DNA from: CAYLLN01 sp964384375
GTDB lineage: Bacteria > Planctomycetota > Planctomycetia > Pirellulales > Pirellulaceae
NCBI GenBank assembly: GCA_964384375.1
Contig: CAYLLN010000023.1
Span: 1 to 64,000, forward strand
Direction of reading: 5' to 3'
Length of the DNA stretch: 64,000 nucleotides
A model generated the notes under the pieces. It searched no databases. It was given only the letters and a program-made list of their open reading frames with translations, and was not told the origin of the DNA. How positions within the stretch are numbered: position 1 is the stretch's first letter; each line of letters opens with the position of its first letter. Positions 1 through 7,686 of this stretch are shown piece after piece. The translations under genes and the position numbers were made by a program.

Positions 1-1148
1 GCGATCCGGGTGAGGTGCTCGGCAAGGCGCTCGATCTTGGCGGGAAGCTGATCGAGCGTTCGCTCTTCTTCGAATACGTCGAGCGTGGCAATCGCGACCG
101 CTGCGCCGAGCGGATTGCCGCCGTAGGTGTGGCCATGAAAAAACGTTTTTGATTCGGAATAGGTGCCGAGGAAGGCATTGTAGATCTCGTCGGTCGCCAG
201 CGTCGCCGCCAGCGGCAGATAGCCGCCGGTGAGCCCCTTCGCGAGGCAAAGGAAATCGGGGACGACTCCTTCTTGCTCGCAGGCGAACATTTTACCGGTT
301 CGCCCCATGCCGACGGCGACTTCGTCGGCGATCAGCAGCACGTTGTGCCGGCGCGTGATCTCGCGCACGCCGCGCAGGAAGCCGGGCGGGTGCATCAGCA
401 TACCCGCGGCACACTGCACGAGCGGTTCGATAACGACGGCGGCGAGCTCGTCGTGATGTTGGCGGATGGCCGACTCAAATTGCTCCAGGTAATAGCTACA
501 AGGCGATTCGCGCGTAACGCCAGTGGGCAGACGATACATGTCCGGCGCGGGGAGGCGAATCACGTCGAACAGAAGCGGCCGAAACATCTCGTGAAAGCGA
601 GCGACGCCGCCGACGCTGACGCTGCCGAGCGTGTCGCCGTGGTAGGCGTTGTCGAAAGCGAGGTATTTGGTGCGTGGTAGATCCCGACTGCCGGGCGGGA
701 TCTCGTCAAGTCCTGCCGAATCAAGTCCCGCCGGGCCGGCGGGACCTACTTGCTGCCAATACTGAAACGCCATCTTGAGGGCGACTTCGACGGCTGTCGC
801 CCCGCTGTCGGAGAAGAAGACATGGCTGAGTCCTTGCGGCGCGATTTCGACGAGCCGGCGGGCAAGCTTGACCGTCGTCGGATGGGCCATGCCCAGGAGC
901 GTCACATGAGCAACCTGGTCCAGTTGCTCGCGAATCGCCGCGTCGAGCTTCGGATGTCGATGTCCGTGAACGTTGCACCACAGACTGCTCACGGCGTCGA
1001 TCAGTTCCCGGCCGTCGCAGGTGGTGAGCGTGCAACCGCGAGCTGACTGGACGAGCAGCGGCTCGTACTCGGCCATCTGCGTAAAGGCGTGCCAAACGTG
1101 CTCATGGTCCCAGCGGCGGAGGTCGTCGAGCGAAGGTTCTCCGGGCAT
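1..1148 (-). CDS. bioA: Adenosylmethionine-8-amino-7-oxononanoate aminotransferase (partial, C-terminus outside window)
   Basis: PLP-dependent class III aminotransferase of biotin synthesis; it transfers the amino group of SAM to KAPA to make DAPA. Reading the minus strand from the ATG at 1148 gives an uninterrupted frame to the window edge. Recognisable stretches are WDHEHVWHAFTQM near the start, FDNAYHGDTLGSVSVGG in the middle, then IADEVAVGMGRTG and LAKGLTGGYLPLAATLA around the expected PLP lysine. About 380 residues are visible, so roughly the last tenth of the protein is missing. An in-frame GC-rich palindrome pair (681-751) adds about 20 Gly/Pro/Ala-rich residues between the FQYWQQ and TKYLAFDNAYHG segments, where the family normally has only a few. 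The frame stays open, so the gene may be functional. Confidence 0.93.
   Translation of the reverse strand, partial: MPGEPSLDDLRRWDHEHVWHAFTQMAEYEPLLVQSARGCTLTTCDGRELIDAVSSLWCNVHGHRHPKLDAAIREQLDQVAHVTLLGMAHPTTVKLARRLVEIAPQGLSHVFFSDSGATAVEVALKMAFQYWQQVGPAGPAGLDSAGLDEIPPGSRDLPRTKYLAFDNAYHGDTLGSVSVGGVARFHEMFRPLLFDVIRLPAPDMYRLPTGVTRESPCSYYLEQFESAIRQHHDELAAVVIEPLVQCAAGMLMHPPGFLRGVREITRRHNVLLIADEVAVGMGRTGKMFACEQEGVVPDFLCLAKGLTGGYLPLAATLATDEIYNAFLGTYSESKTFFHGHTYGGNPLGAAVAIATLDVFEEERTLDQLPAKIERLAEHLTRI
681..751. repeat. Pair of GC-rich palindromes inserted in bioA
   Basis: Two adjacent palindromes: ATCCCGACTGCCGGGCGGGA from about 681, and TCCCGCCGGGCCGGCGGGA from about 726. The first matches the palindrome at 49038 at 19 of 20 bases. 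They are read in frame within bioA. Confidence 0.75.
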
Positions 1149-1151
1149 TGC

Positions 1152-1243
1152 AGAAGTCGGAGGTCGGAGGTCAGAAGTCGGAGGTTACGTGGTCAATCTT
1201 GCCGCCACACTCCGCAATCCGCAATCCGCAATCCGCGCTCCGC
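1152..1243. repeat. Degenerate 7-bp tandem repeats, two arms
   Basis: Five heptamers of the AGAAGTC/GGAGGTC type at 1152-1186 and five of the ACTCCGC/AATCCGC type at 1209-1243, separated by 22 bases. They occupy the intergenic space upstream of bioA. Both tracts keep a strict 7-bp period. Confidence 0.85.
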
Positions 1244-1249
1244 ACTGGC

Positions 1250-1636
1250 CTACCACTTCACTGTGATCTTTTCTCCCACTCGCACACCGAGCATCATTGC
1301 CGCGCTGTCGCCGACAATGGTGAGTTCGAGCGCACCGGCCGGGCCGACGATGGCCATCAGCGTCATCGGTTCTTCCGGATGGTCGGCCGCGTAGATACCG
1401 ATCGTTTCGTGCTCATCGCAGGCAATGGTGGCGGCTTCGCGCGGCACGTCGCGCAGACGCTCGGCAGCGATGTCGGAAACGAGATTACCCGACTCGCTGA
1501 TGGCCACAATGGTCCCTGCGATCTTACCCGCCAATGCATCGGCTCCGTGGAAGACGACGAAATGCCGGTCGCATTGTAAGGATTTCAGGCGGGTCAGCCA
1601 ACGGTTTTCCGACCGCAATCTTTGCATAAAATTCAC
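1250..1636 (-). CDS. Small protein resembling the C-terminal domain of SAM hydrolases/halogenases
   Basis: 128 residues. The central and C-terminal part (GTIVAISESGNLVSDIAAE, later GDSAAMMLGVRVGEKITV) resembles the C-terminal beta-barrel domain of the DUF62 SAM hydrolase/chlorinase family, which normally reads G.V..ID.FGN..TNI and ends in a short G-V-x-V strand. It has no N-terminal DUF62 domain. The GTG start at 1636 overlaps the TGA stop of the full-length SAM hydrolase just upstream (GTGA), which indicates translational coupling; an ATG at 1627 is an alternative start. I infer that it is an accessory or regulatory subunit of the neighbouring hydrolase, or a paralogous domain that lost its partner. 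Function is not established. Confidence 0.7.
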   Translation of the reverse strand: MNFMQRLRSENRWLTRLKSLQCDRHFVVFHGADALAGKIAGTIVAISESGNLVSDIAAERLRDVPREAATIACDEHETIGIYAADHPEEPMTLMAIVGPAGALELTIVGDSAAMMLGVRVGEKITVKW

Positions 1637-2424
1637 AAATTGCCGGCCGCACGGACGGGCTCGCCGGCTGCGATGCCGTGCTTTTGGGCCGCACTGCCAC
1701 CGACCACGGCGATTTCCAGGCGATCCTGCGAATCGAAGAGGGCGATCGTTTCACCCTCCAAGCCGGCGGCATAGTTCGCGACCAGGTGCGGAATCGTACC
1801 GCCGGCGAATTCGATGCTCACGCGGTCCAGATCGCCCAAAAACGCCAGATCGTCGCGGCGGATGTTCGTGATGGCATTGCCGAACGAATCGACATAGAGC
1901 ACTTCCCCGACAAGCCCCCCGCCGGTCTTACGCGGCTTAACGATGGCGAGCGATTCGAGTGCCGCGAGCTGCGGCCCGAACAGCGCCGGATCGAGGCCAT
2001 TGGCCAAATGGGCCGCCACCGGCGCGAGGATGTCGCGGCCGTGGAACGTGTGCGAAACCTCCGGCAGCCAGTAGTCGCGATTCTCCAGTGCGATCATCCG
2101 CGTGGGCCAAGTCGTGGTAGCAAGCATGCCGAGCAGGCCGTTGTCCGGCGCGAGATACCGTTGCTCGCCGATCTCGGCATAGACGAGCCGCCGGCTGCTG
2201 CCGACACCCGGATCGACAACGGCCAGGTGCAGCGTTCCCGGCGGAAAGCGCGGCGTGGTATCGGCCAGTACCACGGCCCCTTCCTGGATGTTCTGCGGGC
2301 CGATCGCGTGCGTGAGATCGACCAGATCGGCCTCGCGGCAGAGCGAGAGGATCACTCCCTTCATCTGTGCGATGTAGGGGCTGCTCGTGCCGAAGTCGGT
2401 GGTGAGGGTGATAAGCGGTCGCAT
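1633..2424 (-). CDS. S-adenosyl-L-methionine hydrolase (adenosine-forming), DUF62 family
   Basis: 263 residues from the ATG at 2424. The family hydrolyses SAM to adenosine and methionine, and relatives make halogenated adenosines. Diagnostic segments are LITLTTDFGTSSPYIAQMKG at the N-terminus, VVDPGVGSSRR, YLAPDNGLL, FHGRDILAPVAAHLA, and the C-terminal domain GEVLYVDSFGNAITNIRRDD. The open frame extends upstream to 2559, but those codons fall in an 8-9 bp repeat element (2473-2555) and match no family sequence, so the downstream ATG was chosen. The stop overlaps the GTG of the following small gene. Cytoplasmic. The family assignment is firm; the exact substrate is inferred. Confidence 0.9.
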   Translation of the reverse strand: MRPLITLTTDFGTSSPYIAQMKGVILSLCREADLVDLTHAIGPQNIQEGAVVLADTTPRFPPGTLHLAVVDPGVGSSRRLVYAEIGEQRYLAPDNGLLGMLATTTWPTRMIALENRDYWLPEVSHTFHGRDILAPVAAHLANGLDPALFGPQLAALESLAIVKPRKTGGGLVGEVLYVDSFGNAITNIRRDDLAFLGDLDRVSIEFAGGTIPHLVANYAAGLEGETIALFDSQDRLEIAVVGGSAAQKHGIAAGEPVRAAGNL

Positions 2425-2472
2425 TCGCTGCCACGATAGAGTGATCGTTCGATCTGCGAAAGGAGTCCCTTT

Positions 2473-2555
2473 CAACGCAAAGACGCCGAGGCGCAAAGTT
2501 CGCGAAGTAGGTGTGGGGCCCTTTGCTCGCTTCGCGCCTTTGCATCTTTGCGTTG
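2473..2555. repeat. CGCAAAG-type palindromic repeat element
   Basis: Left arm of 8-9 bp units (AACGCAAAG, ACGCCGAG, GCGCAAAG, TTCGCGAAG) and an inverted right arm ending CTTTGCGTTG, together a long imperfect hairpin. Related copies lie at 53608, 57135 and 59574. Confidence 0.85.
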
Positions 2556-2809
2556 CCATCGATTGCGCCAGCGGATATTTGCGTCTTCAGGAAACGATCC
2601 GCGTGTGAACCCATTCCATTGAATCGGCGTCTTGAGATCAGTTGGCGGTTGCGGCCGCTAGCCCGCCCTGTGAAGATTTGCCGAGAGTGGGCTTTTATCT
2701 GCTGCTGGCGGTGCATTAGAGTTGAAGTAGGTTTTGGCCCAAGTTGTTGCCCCATCCACCTTTCCGCTCACGCTATTGACCATTCCACCCCTCGCTTGAT
2801 TTGCCTCGT

Positions 2810-3403
2810 ATGGTAGCCGTGCTTCAGCGTCCGACGCTCGTCCTCAACCGCTCCTGGCAGCCGATCCGCGTCTCGACCGTGGCGCGGTCGCTGATCCTGG
2901 TGTGGAACGGCCATGCCCGCGTGGTGGACCCGCGCGACTTTCAGACGTACGACTGGGCCGACTGGACCAGCCTCGCCCCGAGCGACGGCGAGCTGTTCGT
3001 GCAGTCGGTGCAGTGGCGGCTGCGGGTGCCGGAGGTGATCTCGCTAACAGCCTTCGACAAGGTGCCGATCGGCAAGGTGGCGTTCAATCGGCGGAACCTG
3101 TTCCGCCGCGACGGCTTTGCGTGCCAGTATTGCGGCGCGCGGCCCGGCCCGGACGCTCTGACGATCGACCACGTCCTTCCCCGGTCGCGCGGCGGCACCA
3201 GCACCTGGGAGAACTGCGTGCTGGCGTGCGTGCCGTGCAACAAGCGGAAGGCCGACCGGACGCCGCAGGAGGCCCGCATGAAAATGCACAAGGTCCCGCA
3301 CCGTCCGAAGTGGCAGCCGCTCTACGCGACTCCGCACGCTCCGATCGCCAGCTGGACGAAGTTCATCAGCGAAGCGTACTGGAACGTGGAACTGGAGCCG
3401 TAG
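2810..3403 (+). CDS. HNH endonuclease family protein
   Basis: 197 residues from the ATG at 2810; a TTG three codons earlier is less likely. The C-terminal half carries a canonical HNH domain: a CQYCG zinc-knuckle pair, IDHVLPRSRGG with the catalytic histidine, then a second CxxC (CVPCNKRK) with the intervening W-E-N. The N-terminal half (VLNRSWQPIRV) is typical of stand-alone HNH proteins that are widespread in planctomycetes, actinobacteria and cyanobacteria. Family members cut or nick DNA; no restriction or mobile-element partner is adjacent here, so the biological role is unknown. A terminator-like hairpin follows at 3476. Confidence 0.88.
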   Translation: MVAVLQRPTLVLNRSWQPIRVSTVARSLILVWNGHARVVDPRDFQTYDWADWTSLAPSDGELFVQSVQWRLRVPEVISLTAFDKVPIGKVAFNRRNLFRRDGFACQYCGARPGPDALTIDHVLPRSRGGTSTWENCVLACVPCNKRKADRTPQEARMKMHKVPHRPKWQPLYATPHAPIASWTKFISEAYWNVELEP

Positions 3404-3409
3404 GGAATT

Positions 3410-3437
3410 TGAGATTTAGGATTTCAGATTTCAAATT
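3410..3437. repeat. 7-bp tandem repeat tract
   Basis: Four heptamers, TGAGATT, TAGGATT, TCAGATT, TCAAATT, directly after the HNH gene. A separate palindrome GGCAGGACTTGTCCTGCC follows at 3443-3460. Confidence 0.8.
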
Positions 3438-3475
3438 TGTAGGGCAGGACTTGTCCTGCCGGAATTCTGATTTGT

Positions 3476-3515
3476 GGAAGCGCGAGGCAGTGGCTTCGCG
3501 CTTCCGCTTGTTTTT
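3476..3515 (+). terminator. Putative rho-independent terminator after the HNH gene
   Basis: A 10-bp perfect stem GGAAGCGCGA/TCGCGCTTCC with a 10-base loop, followed after five bases by TTTTT. Confidence 0.55.
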
Positions 3516-3659
3516 GATCGTCGCTGCTCGCAATCTTTAATTGCCAGCCACTAACGAGGGATTCGAGCCTTCGTGAACAGAAACTAGTTGACCGCAAAAA
3601 CCCCCACGCTATCATACCGCTCCTGGGGGCCGTCAATTTCTCTTCTCGAGGGTTTCACC

Positions 3660-6077
3660 ATGCAAGCTCGTGCCCGTCGTCGCGCTCGCCGTCTGTTTCT
3701 CGAAGCGCTCGAAACGCGCTGGACGCTCAACGCAGACAACGACATCAACGCCGATGGCGGTCTGAGCGTTCTCGACGCCCTGGTGATCGTCAATGCCGTG
3801 AGCGGGTACGATGACGGGTATTCGCAGGAGACGCTCGACGTGAACAGCGACGCGGTCGTTGACATCGGCGATGTCGAAGCGGTGATCGATGCGATCAGCG
3901 CCTCACAATTCTCATCGCTCGCCGAAGGAGAAGGGGAATACAACAGCCCGCCCAGCGCGAGCGACGACATTTACTACATGCAGCACGATTCGGTGCTCAG
4001 CGACAACGTGTCATCGAACGACTGGGACATGGAGGGGGACCCACTGACCTTTTCGCTCGTGAGTGGAACAAGCAACGGGACGCTCAGCTTTGGGGGCGGA
4101 GCGTTCACGTACACTCCGAGCGCTCTCTTTGAGGGTACGGACAGCTTTGTGTACTCCGTGAGCGACGGCGAATATACCGTCACGGCAACCGCGACGATCT
4201 ACGTCACGAACACCGCTCCGAATGCGAGCGACGACATCTACTATCTCCAGCACGACACGACGCTCAGCGACAACGTTTCGTCGAACGACTGGGACATGGA
4301 AGCCGACCCGCTGACCTTCACTCTGGTCAGCGGTCCCGCGTCGGGAACCCTCTCATTCAGCGGCAATGGCTCGTTTACCTACGTGCCCAACGCCTTGTTC
4401 GCGGGCACCGACACGTTCATGTACTCGGTCAGCGATGGGCTGGTGTCCACGGTCGCGTCGGCGATGATTTACGTGACGAACACGGCGCCAAGCGTGAGTT
4501 CCGATTCGTTCTACATGACGCACGACACGACGTTGAACGACAACGTCTCGTCGAACGACTGGGACATGGAAGCTGACCCGCTAACTTTCACCCTTGTCAC
4601 GGGTCCCGCGTCTGGCAACGTCACGCTGACCAATGCCGGGTCGTTTGCCTACGTACCGAATCCGCTCTTTACTGGGACGGACATGTTCGTGTATCGCGTG
4701 AGCGATGGGATCGCGACGACGGAAGGGACGGCCGTAATCTACGTGATGAACAATGCGCCGATGGCCTCGGCTGACTCCTATACCACTCCCGCCAATGGGA
4801 CGCGGAAGCTGATTGTCGCCTCGTCAGGCGTGCTCGGGAACGATACGGACTCCGATCCAGGTGACCATGTGCGATTGCGTTCTGCGATTGTTTCACAGCC
4901 AGGCCACGGGTCGGTCACGATGGACGCTTTTGGCGGGTTCACCTACGAACCAACGCCGGGCTTTGTCGGGCACGACAGTTTCACGTACAAGACGACCGAT
5001 CAGATCGACGATTCCGAACCTGCGACGGTGAGCATTTATGTGCCTCGACCAGTCGTCTCGTTGTCTGTGGTTCAGGGATCAAATCCAGCGCGCGAGAAAA
5101 AAGAGGTTGACAATGACACGGATACGGCCTTTGTCGTATCGCTCCCAGAAGGCCCGGTCAACTTCGACATTACAGTGCCATTTGTACTGGCTGGACAGGA
5201 TCCTATTCAAACCGGGTATGCGACCAATAATGTAGATTTTACGCTGAGTGCTGCCAGCTCCGTGACGATACCGGCTGGATCGCCTCAGGTAGTCATCGAT
5301 ATGGTTGTTCTCAAAGACAACTTAGTTGAAGGCTCGGAACACATTGCGATGACCTTGCAGTATCCAGCCGGGGCGCCGAATTTCAATCTCGAAAACCACT
5401 TTGCTTCGACCAACATTCAGGACAATGACTATTGGAAGTGGGATGCCCCGCCTGCGGTGGCAGCGAATCAGTGGATTGGCTGGGACACTCTTGACCCAAG
5501 TGTTGGCGATGCACCTTGGGGCTTTGTAGTCAACCCAGACGAGATAATTTCAGGTGACTCAGAGTTTATGTCTGGCGATGAGTGGATCGAGTTGAGGGCA
5601 GATGGCATGTCACTAAGCCCCGGTGCAACCTGGCAGTGGTGGGAATACTATGGATTGGTATTCGTGCAAGAGCATTACGATGTTCTATCGCGGGAATTGG
5701 TGATTGATTTTGATTTCGACGAGACCACCGGGCAAGTTCGACCTCGTAGTGGTTCAGGTATCGAAGGATCGACTCAGATCAATGATGCTGCACTGGATAT
5801 TCAATGGTCCTACGCCATCGACAACAGCAGTCCGTTGGTGAAAGTCGCGACTGTTGTCTTTCATATCTATGGTGGAGTCGCCGTAAACTATACGGCGGGA
5901 GGTTCGGGTGGCGTGAATGCGACAGGCAAGATTGCTCCTGAGGACGTGGGTGTTGAATTCTCAGGTTCCTGGAACGTATCCTGGAGTGTAACCCGCACAG
6001 ATGGAGGAACTGCAACTAGCGAAGGCCAAACACGCCAATTCTTTCTGCGTTCCACAGAAGACCCGGACCCGGAATAG
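3660..6077 (+). CDS. Secreted multidomain surface protein: N-terminal dockerin, Ig/cadherin-like repeats, Calx-beta-like segment
   Basis: 805 residues from the ATG at 3660, which precedes the planctomycete secretion-associated motif RRLFLEALETRWTLNA; codons upstream look non-coding. Residues about 22-80 form a dockerin-like pair of Asp-rich loops (DNDINADGGLSVLDALVIV and LDVNSDAVVDIGDVEAVIDA). Three highly similar repeats of about 88 residues follow (each with DDIYY or DSFYM, DNVSSNDWDME.DPLTF, TDxFxYxVSD and AxIYV), then a fourth divergent VCBS/Ig-like repeat ending near residue 460. A Calx-beta-like region with SVTIPAGSPQ and NLVEGSEHIAMTLQ follows. The last 190 residues match no family I recognise. 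It is probably an exported calcium-binding adhesive or matrix protein. Near-identity among the repeats suggests recent internal duplication. Confidence 0.82.
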   Translation: MQARARRRARRLFLEALETRWTLNADNDINADGGLSVLDALVIVNAVSGYDDGYSQETLDVNSDAVVDIGDVEAVIDAISASQFSSLAEGEGEYNSPPSASDDIYYMQHDSVLSDNVSSNDWDMEGDPLTFSLVSGTSNGTLSFGGGAFTYTPSALFEGTDSFVYSVSDGEYTVTATATIYVTNTAPNASDDIYYLQHDTTLSDNVSSNDWDMEADPLTFTLVSGPASGTLSFSGNGSFTYVPNALFAGTDTFMYSVSDGLVSTVASAMIYVTNTAPSVSSDSFYMTHDTTLNDNVSSNDWDMEADPLTFTLVTGPASGNVTLTNAGSFAYVPNPLFTGTDMFVYRVSDGIATTEGTAVIYVMNNAPMASADSYTTPANGTRKLIVASSGVLGNDTDSDPGDHVRLRSAIVSQPGHGSVTMDAFGGFTYEPTPGFVGHDSFTYKTTDQIDDSEPATVSIYVPRPVVSLSVVQGSNPAREKKEVDNDTDTAFVVSLPEGPVNFDITVPFVLAGQDPIQTGYATNNVDFTLSAASSVTIPAGSPQVVIDMVVLKDNLVEGSEHIAMTLQYPAGAPNFNLENHFASTNIQDNDYWKWDAPPAVAANQWIGWDTLDPSVGDAPWGFVVNPDEIISGDSEFMSGDEWIELRADGMSLSPGATWQWWEYYGLVFVQEHYDVLSRELVIDFDFDETTGQVRPRSGSGIEGSTQINDAALDIQWSYAIDNSSPLVKVATVVFHIYGGVAVNYTAGGSGGVNATGKIAPEDVGVEFSGSWNVSWSVTRTDGGTATSEGQTRQFFLRSTEDPDPE

Positions 6078-6081
6078 TTCC

Positions 6082-6603
6082 ATGCGTATGGGATTGCGCT
6101 ACAGCTTGCGAACTCTCGTGATTGCTGTAACCATTGCGGCAGTCGTTTGCGGGTACTATGTGTATCGCCTTTCGCTTCAGGGCAGGTTCTACACCGGGTC
6201 AAACTATTCGATTCGTCAGCGTTCCGATCCCCGCGTGTTGGGTCAACAGTTGCGCGAGCAGTTGGATGCTCTGCCAGAGCATGAGTTGTCAGACGAAGTG
6301 CTGTTTGAGGTTCCAAAAAACGACGTGAGCTCGCATGAGAATGTGTCCGGGCACTCAATCGAGGATCGCTTCTTTTTTCGGGTGAAGTTACGCGACGGCA
6401 CGGTGACTCACGTCGGCTTCTGGGTGTACGCGCTCGGACCATCCACTGTCGGGATCACTTATGGAATCCAAGCTCACGATTCCTACTTGACTGGGCCAGC
6501 CGGCAAGCGTCGTGAAGAACGGATTCGTTTATCCAGAACCTATTCGAAAATCTTGTCGGAGATTCAAGTTGACGCCGAGAAGCTCGCAGCGGGAACGAGA
6601 TAA
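6082..6603 (+). CDS. Small membrane-anchored hypothetical protein
   Basis: 173 residues from the ATG at 6082, four bases after the stop of the surface-protein gene, so the two are probably co-transcribed. The N-terminus MRMGLRYSLRTLVIAVTIAA is the 'RxSLRTLxIAVT' type of signal-anchor common in planctomycete proteins of unknown function: a basic patch then one hydrophobic helix (about residues 10-30). The rest is hydrophilic with a short beta-rich stretch (FFFRVKLRDGTVTHVGFWVY). No catalytic motif was recognised. Confidence 0.7.
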   Translation: MRMGLRYSLRTLVIAVTIAAVVCGYYVYRLSLQGRFYTGSNYSIRQRSDPRVLGQQLREQLDALPEHELSDEVLFEVPKNDVSSHENVSGHSIEDRFFFRVKLRDGTVTHVGFWVYALGPSTVGITYGIQAHDSYLTGPAGKRREERIRLSRTYSKILSEIQVDAEKLAAGTR

Positions 6604-6606
6604 CGT

Positions 6607-6741
6607 GAGCGGTTCGCGAAACAGCTTTGCGACGAAGCGCCGTCGGCCTACAAGGATGTGCAAGCGGTGATGCGCGCCCAGCGCGAGCTCGTGCGGATCG
6701 ACCGTGTGCTTCGGCCGTTCTTGAGCTATAAAGGGTGCTGA
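6607..6741 (+). pseudogene. rtcB: C-terminal remnant of an RNA ligase RtcB gene
   Basis: From 6607 the frame encodes 44 residues beginning ERFAKQLCDEAPSAYKDV, continuing VMRAQRELVRIDRVLRP and ending FLSYKGC before TGA at 6739. This closely resembles the C-terminal end of RtcB (the DEAPSAYKD...VMxxQxxLV..VxxLxPxxxxKG segment). No start codon with a ribosome site and no upstream rtcB sequence is present; the piece abuts the end of the small membrane protein gene. It looks like the 3' stump left when the preceding genes replaced or were inserted into rtcB. Confidence 0.75.
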
Positions 6742-6813
6742 GATTGTCGTCTTTGGAATGAGCCGGACCGGAGAAAACGCTCCGGCTCGGCGGGAGCCTC
6801 GCCCTCCCATTAA

Positions 6814-6848
6814 CTTTTGACTTCTGACTCCTGTCCTCTGTCTCCTCT
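6814..6848. repeat. 7-bp tandem repeat tract
   Basis: Five heptamers: CTTTTGA, CTTCTGA, CTCCTGT, CCTCTGT, CTCCTCT. The tract ends four bases before the next start codon, where a ribosome-binding site would be expected. Confidence 0.82.
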
Positions 6849-6852
6849 GCCC

Positions 6853-7176
6853 ATGAAAGGCCCTTACGAACGACTGAAGTACGATCTCCGCCGGCTGTGG
6901 GAATGTCCGGTGTGCAAACGCCGCGAGCGGACCCCCGGCACGGTGACGTTTCGGCATTGCGCGTGCGAGACGAAGGTCGAAGGGGGCCAGCCCGTCGTGA
7001 TGCTGCTCATCGGCGACGGGGCGCAGCGGCTGGTGCCGGTGATTGCGGTGACGCGTGGGGAGTGCCGAGAGGAAGATGTCTCCGTGCCCGCCTTGGAACC
7101 AGCGAGCGAGGTGCTTGAACAGACCTCGGAGGCAGGTTCGACAACGGTTTCCGACGCAGAACTATCGGGAGGTTGA
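6853..7176 (+). CDS. Zinc-ribbon-like hypothetical protein
   Basis: 107 residues from the ATG at 6853. Two cysteine pairs, WECPVCKRR and FRHCACET, about 18 residues apart, suggest one zinc ribbon; between them lies TPGTVTF. The C-terminal third is acidic, Ser/Thr-rich and poorly conserved-looking. The stop codon lies within a palindromic repeat (7167-7192), so the C-terminus may have been reshaped by that element. A heptamer tract occupies the expected Shine-Dalgarno position. No function can be assigned. Confidence 0.65.
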   Translation: MKGPYERLKYDLRRLWECPVCKRRERTPGTVTFRHCACETKVEGGQPVVMLLIGDGAQRLVPVIAVTRGECREEDVSVPALEPASEVLEQTSEAGSTTVSDAELSGG

Positions 7177-7192
7177 CGCCTCCCGCTCGCCA
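7167..7192. repeat. Short palindrome with CGCTCGCCA tail, copy 1
   Basis: GGGAGG and CCTCCC arms around TTGACG, then CGCTCGCCA. It shares the tail and layout with copies at 8499 and 9207 and contains the TGA stop of the preceding gene. Confidence 0.6.
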
Positions 7193-7686
7193 TTTGAGCG
7201 TGGCGCGAGATTTGCAGCGTTTGTACACTTCGCACTGCCGGCTGCCGTTTCGGAGTGAGTGGAGCAATTAGCAACGAACGAGCGGCATGACGCGACGGAG
7301 GGGATTTGATACGAGGTTACCGGCAACCCCCATTTTTCGTCGTTTTGGTAACGATCCGGGCAATTTGGAGATCGCGCCGATTGCCGAAGTGAAGGAACGG
7401 CAAGAGTTTGTGGCGAAGTCGATTTTCGCCAGATGCGGCGCAGGTTACCACGAATCGCATTTCCCTGGTAACCAGCGTTAACCCTTGATCTCGCATTGCT
7501 TTCGGTCTGGCAAAGGGACGAAAACGACACAGATAGCTGGTAACCACAGTCGGCGTCGTTGAGATAACCGGACCTGCCAGAATGGCAAGATCACATGATC
7601 GAAAACTGAGCAGCTGCGTGCATCGACTTCGTGAGCCCAGCTGATGGCGTCCGGAAGCGGCTTGGGAGGTAGAATCGGCGGCCAAT
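7193..7686. other. Intergenic region with a cluster of GGTAACC palindromes
   Basis: No convincing gene in about 490 bases. It holds GGTTACC at 7315, GGTAAC at 7347, GGTTACC at 7443, TGGTAACCA at 7466 and 7539, and the palindrome TGCCAGAATGGCA at 7575-7587. These may be operator sites for the downstream gene at 7687; this is speculative. Confidence 0.45.

Noticed and set aside
1152..1243. Short regular repeats that could suggest a CRISPR array
   Set aside because: Units are 7 bp with no spacers and no cas genes are present; they are simple degenerate tandem repeats.
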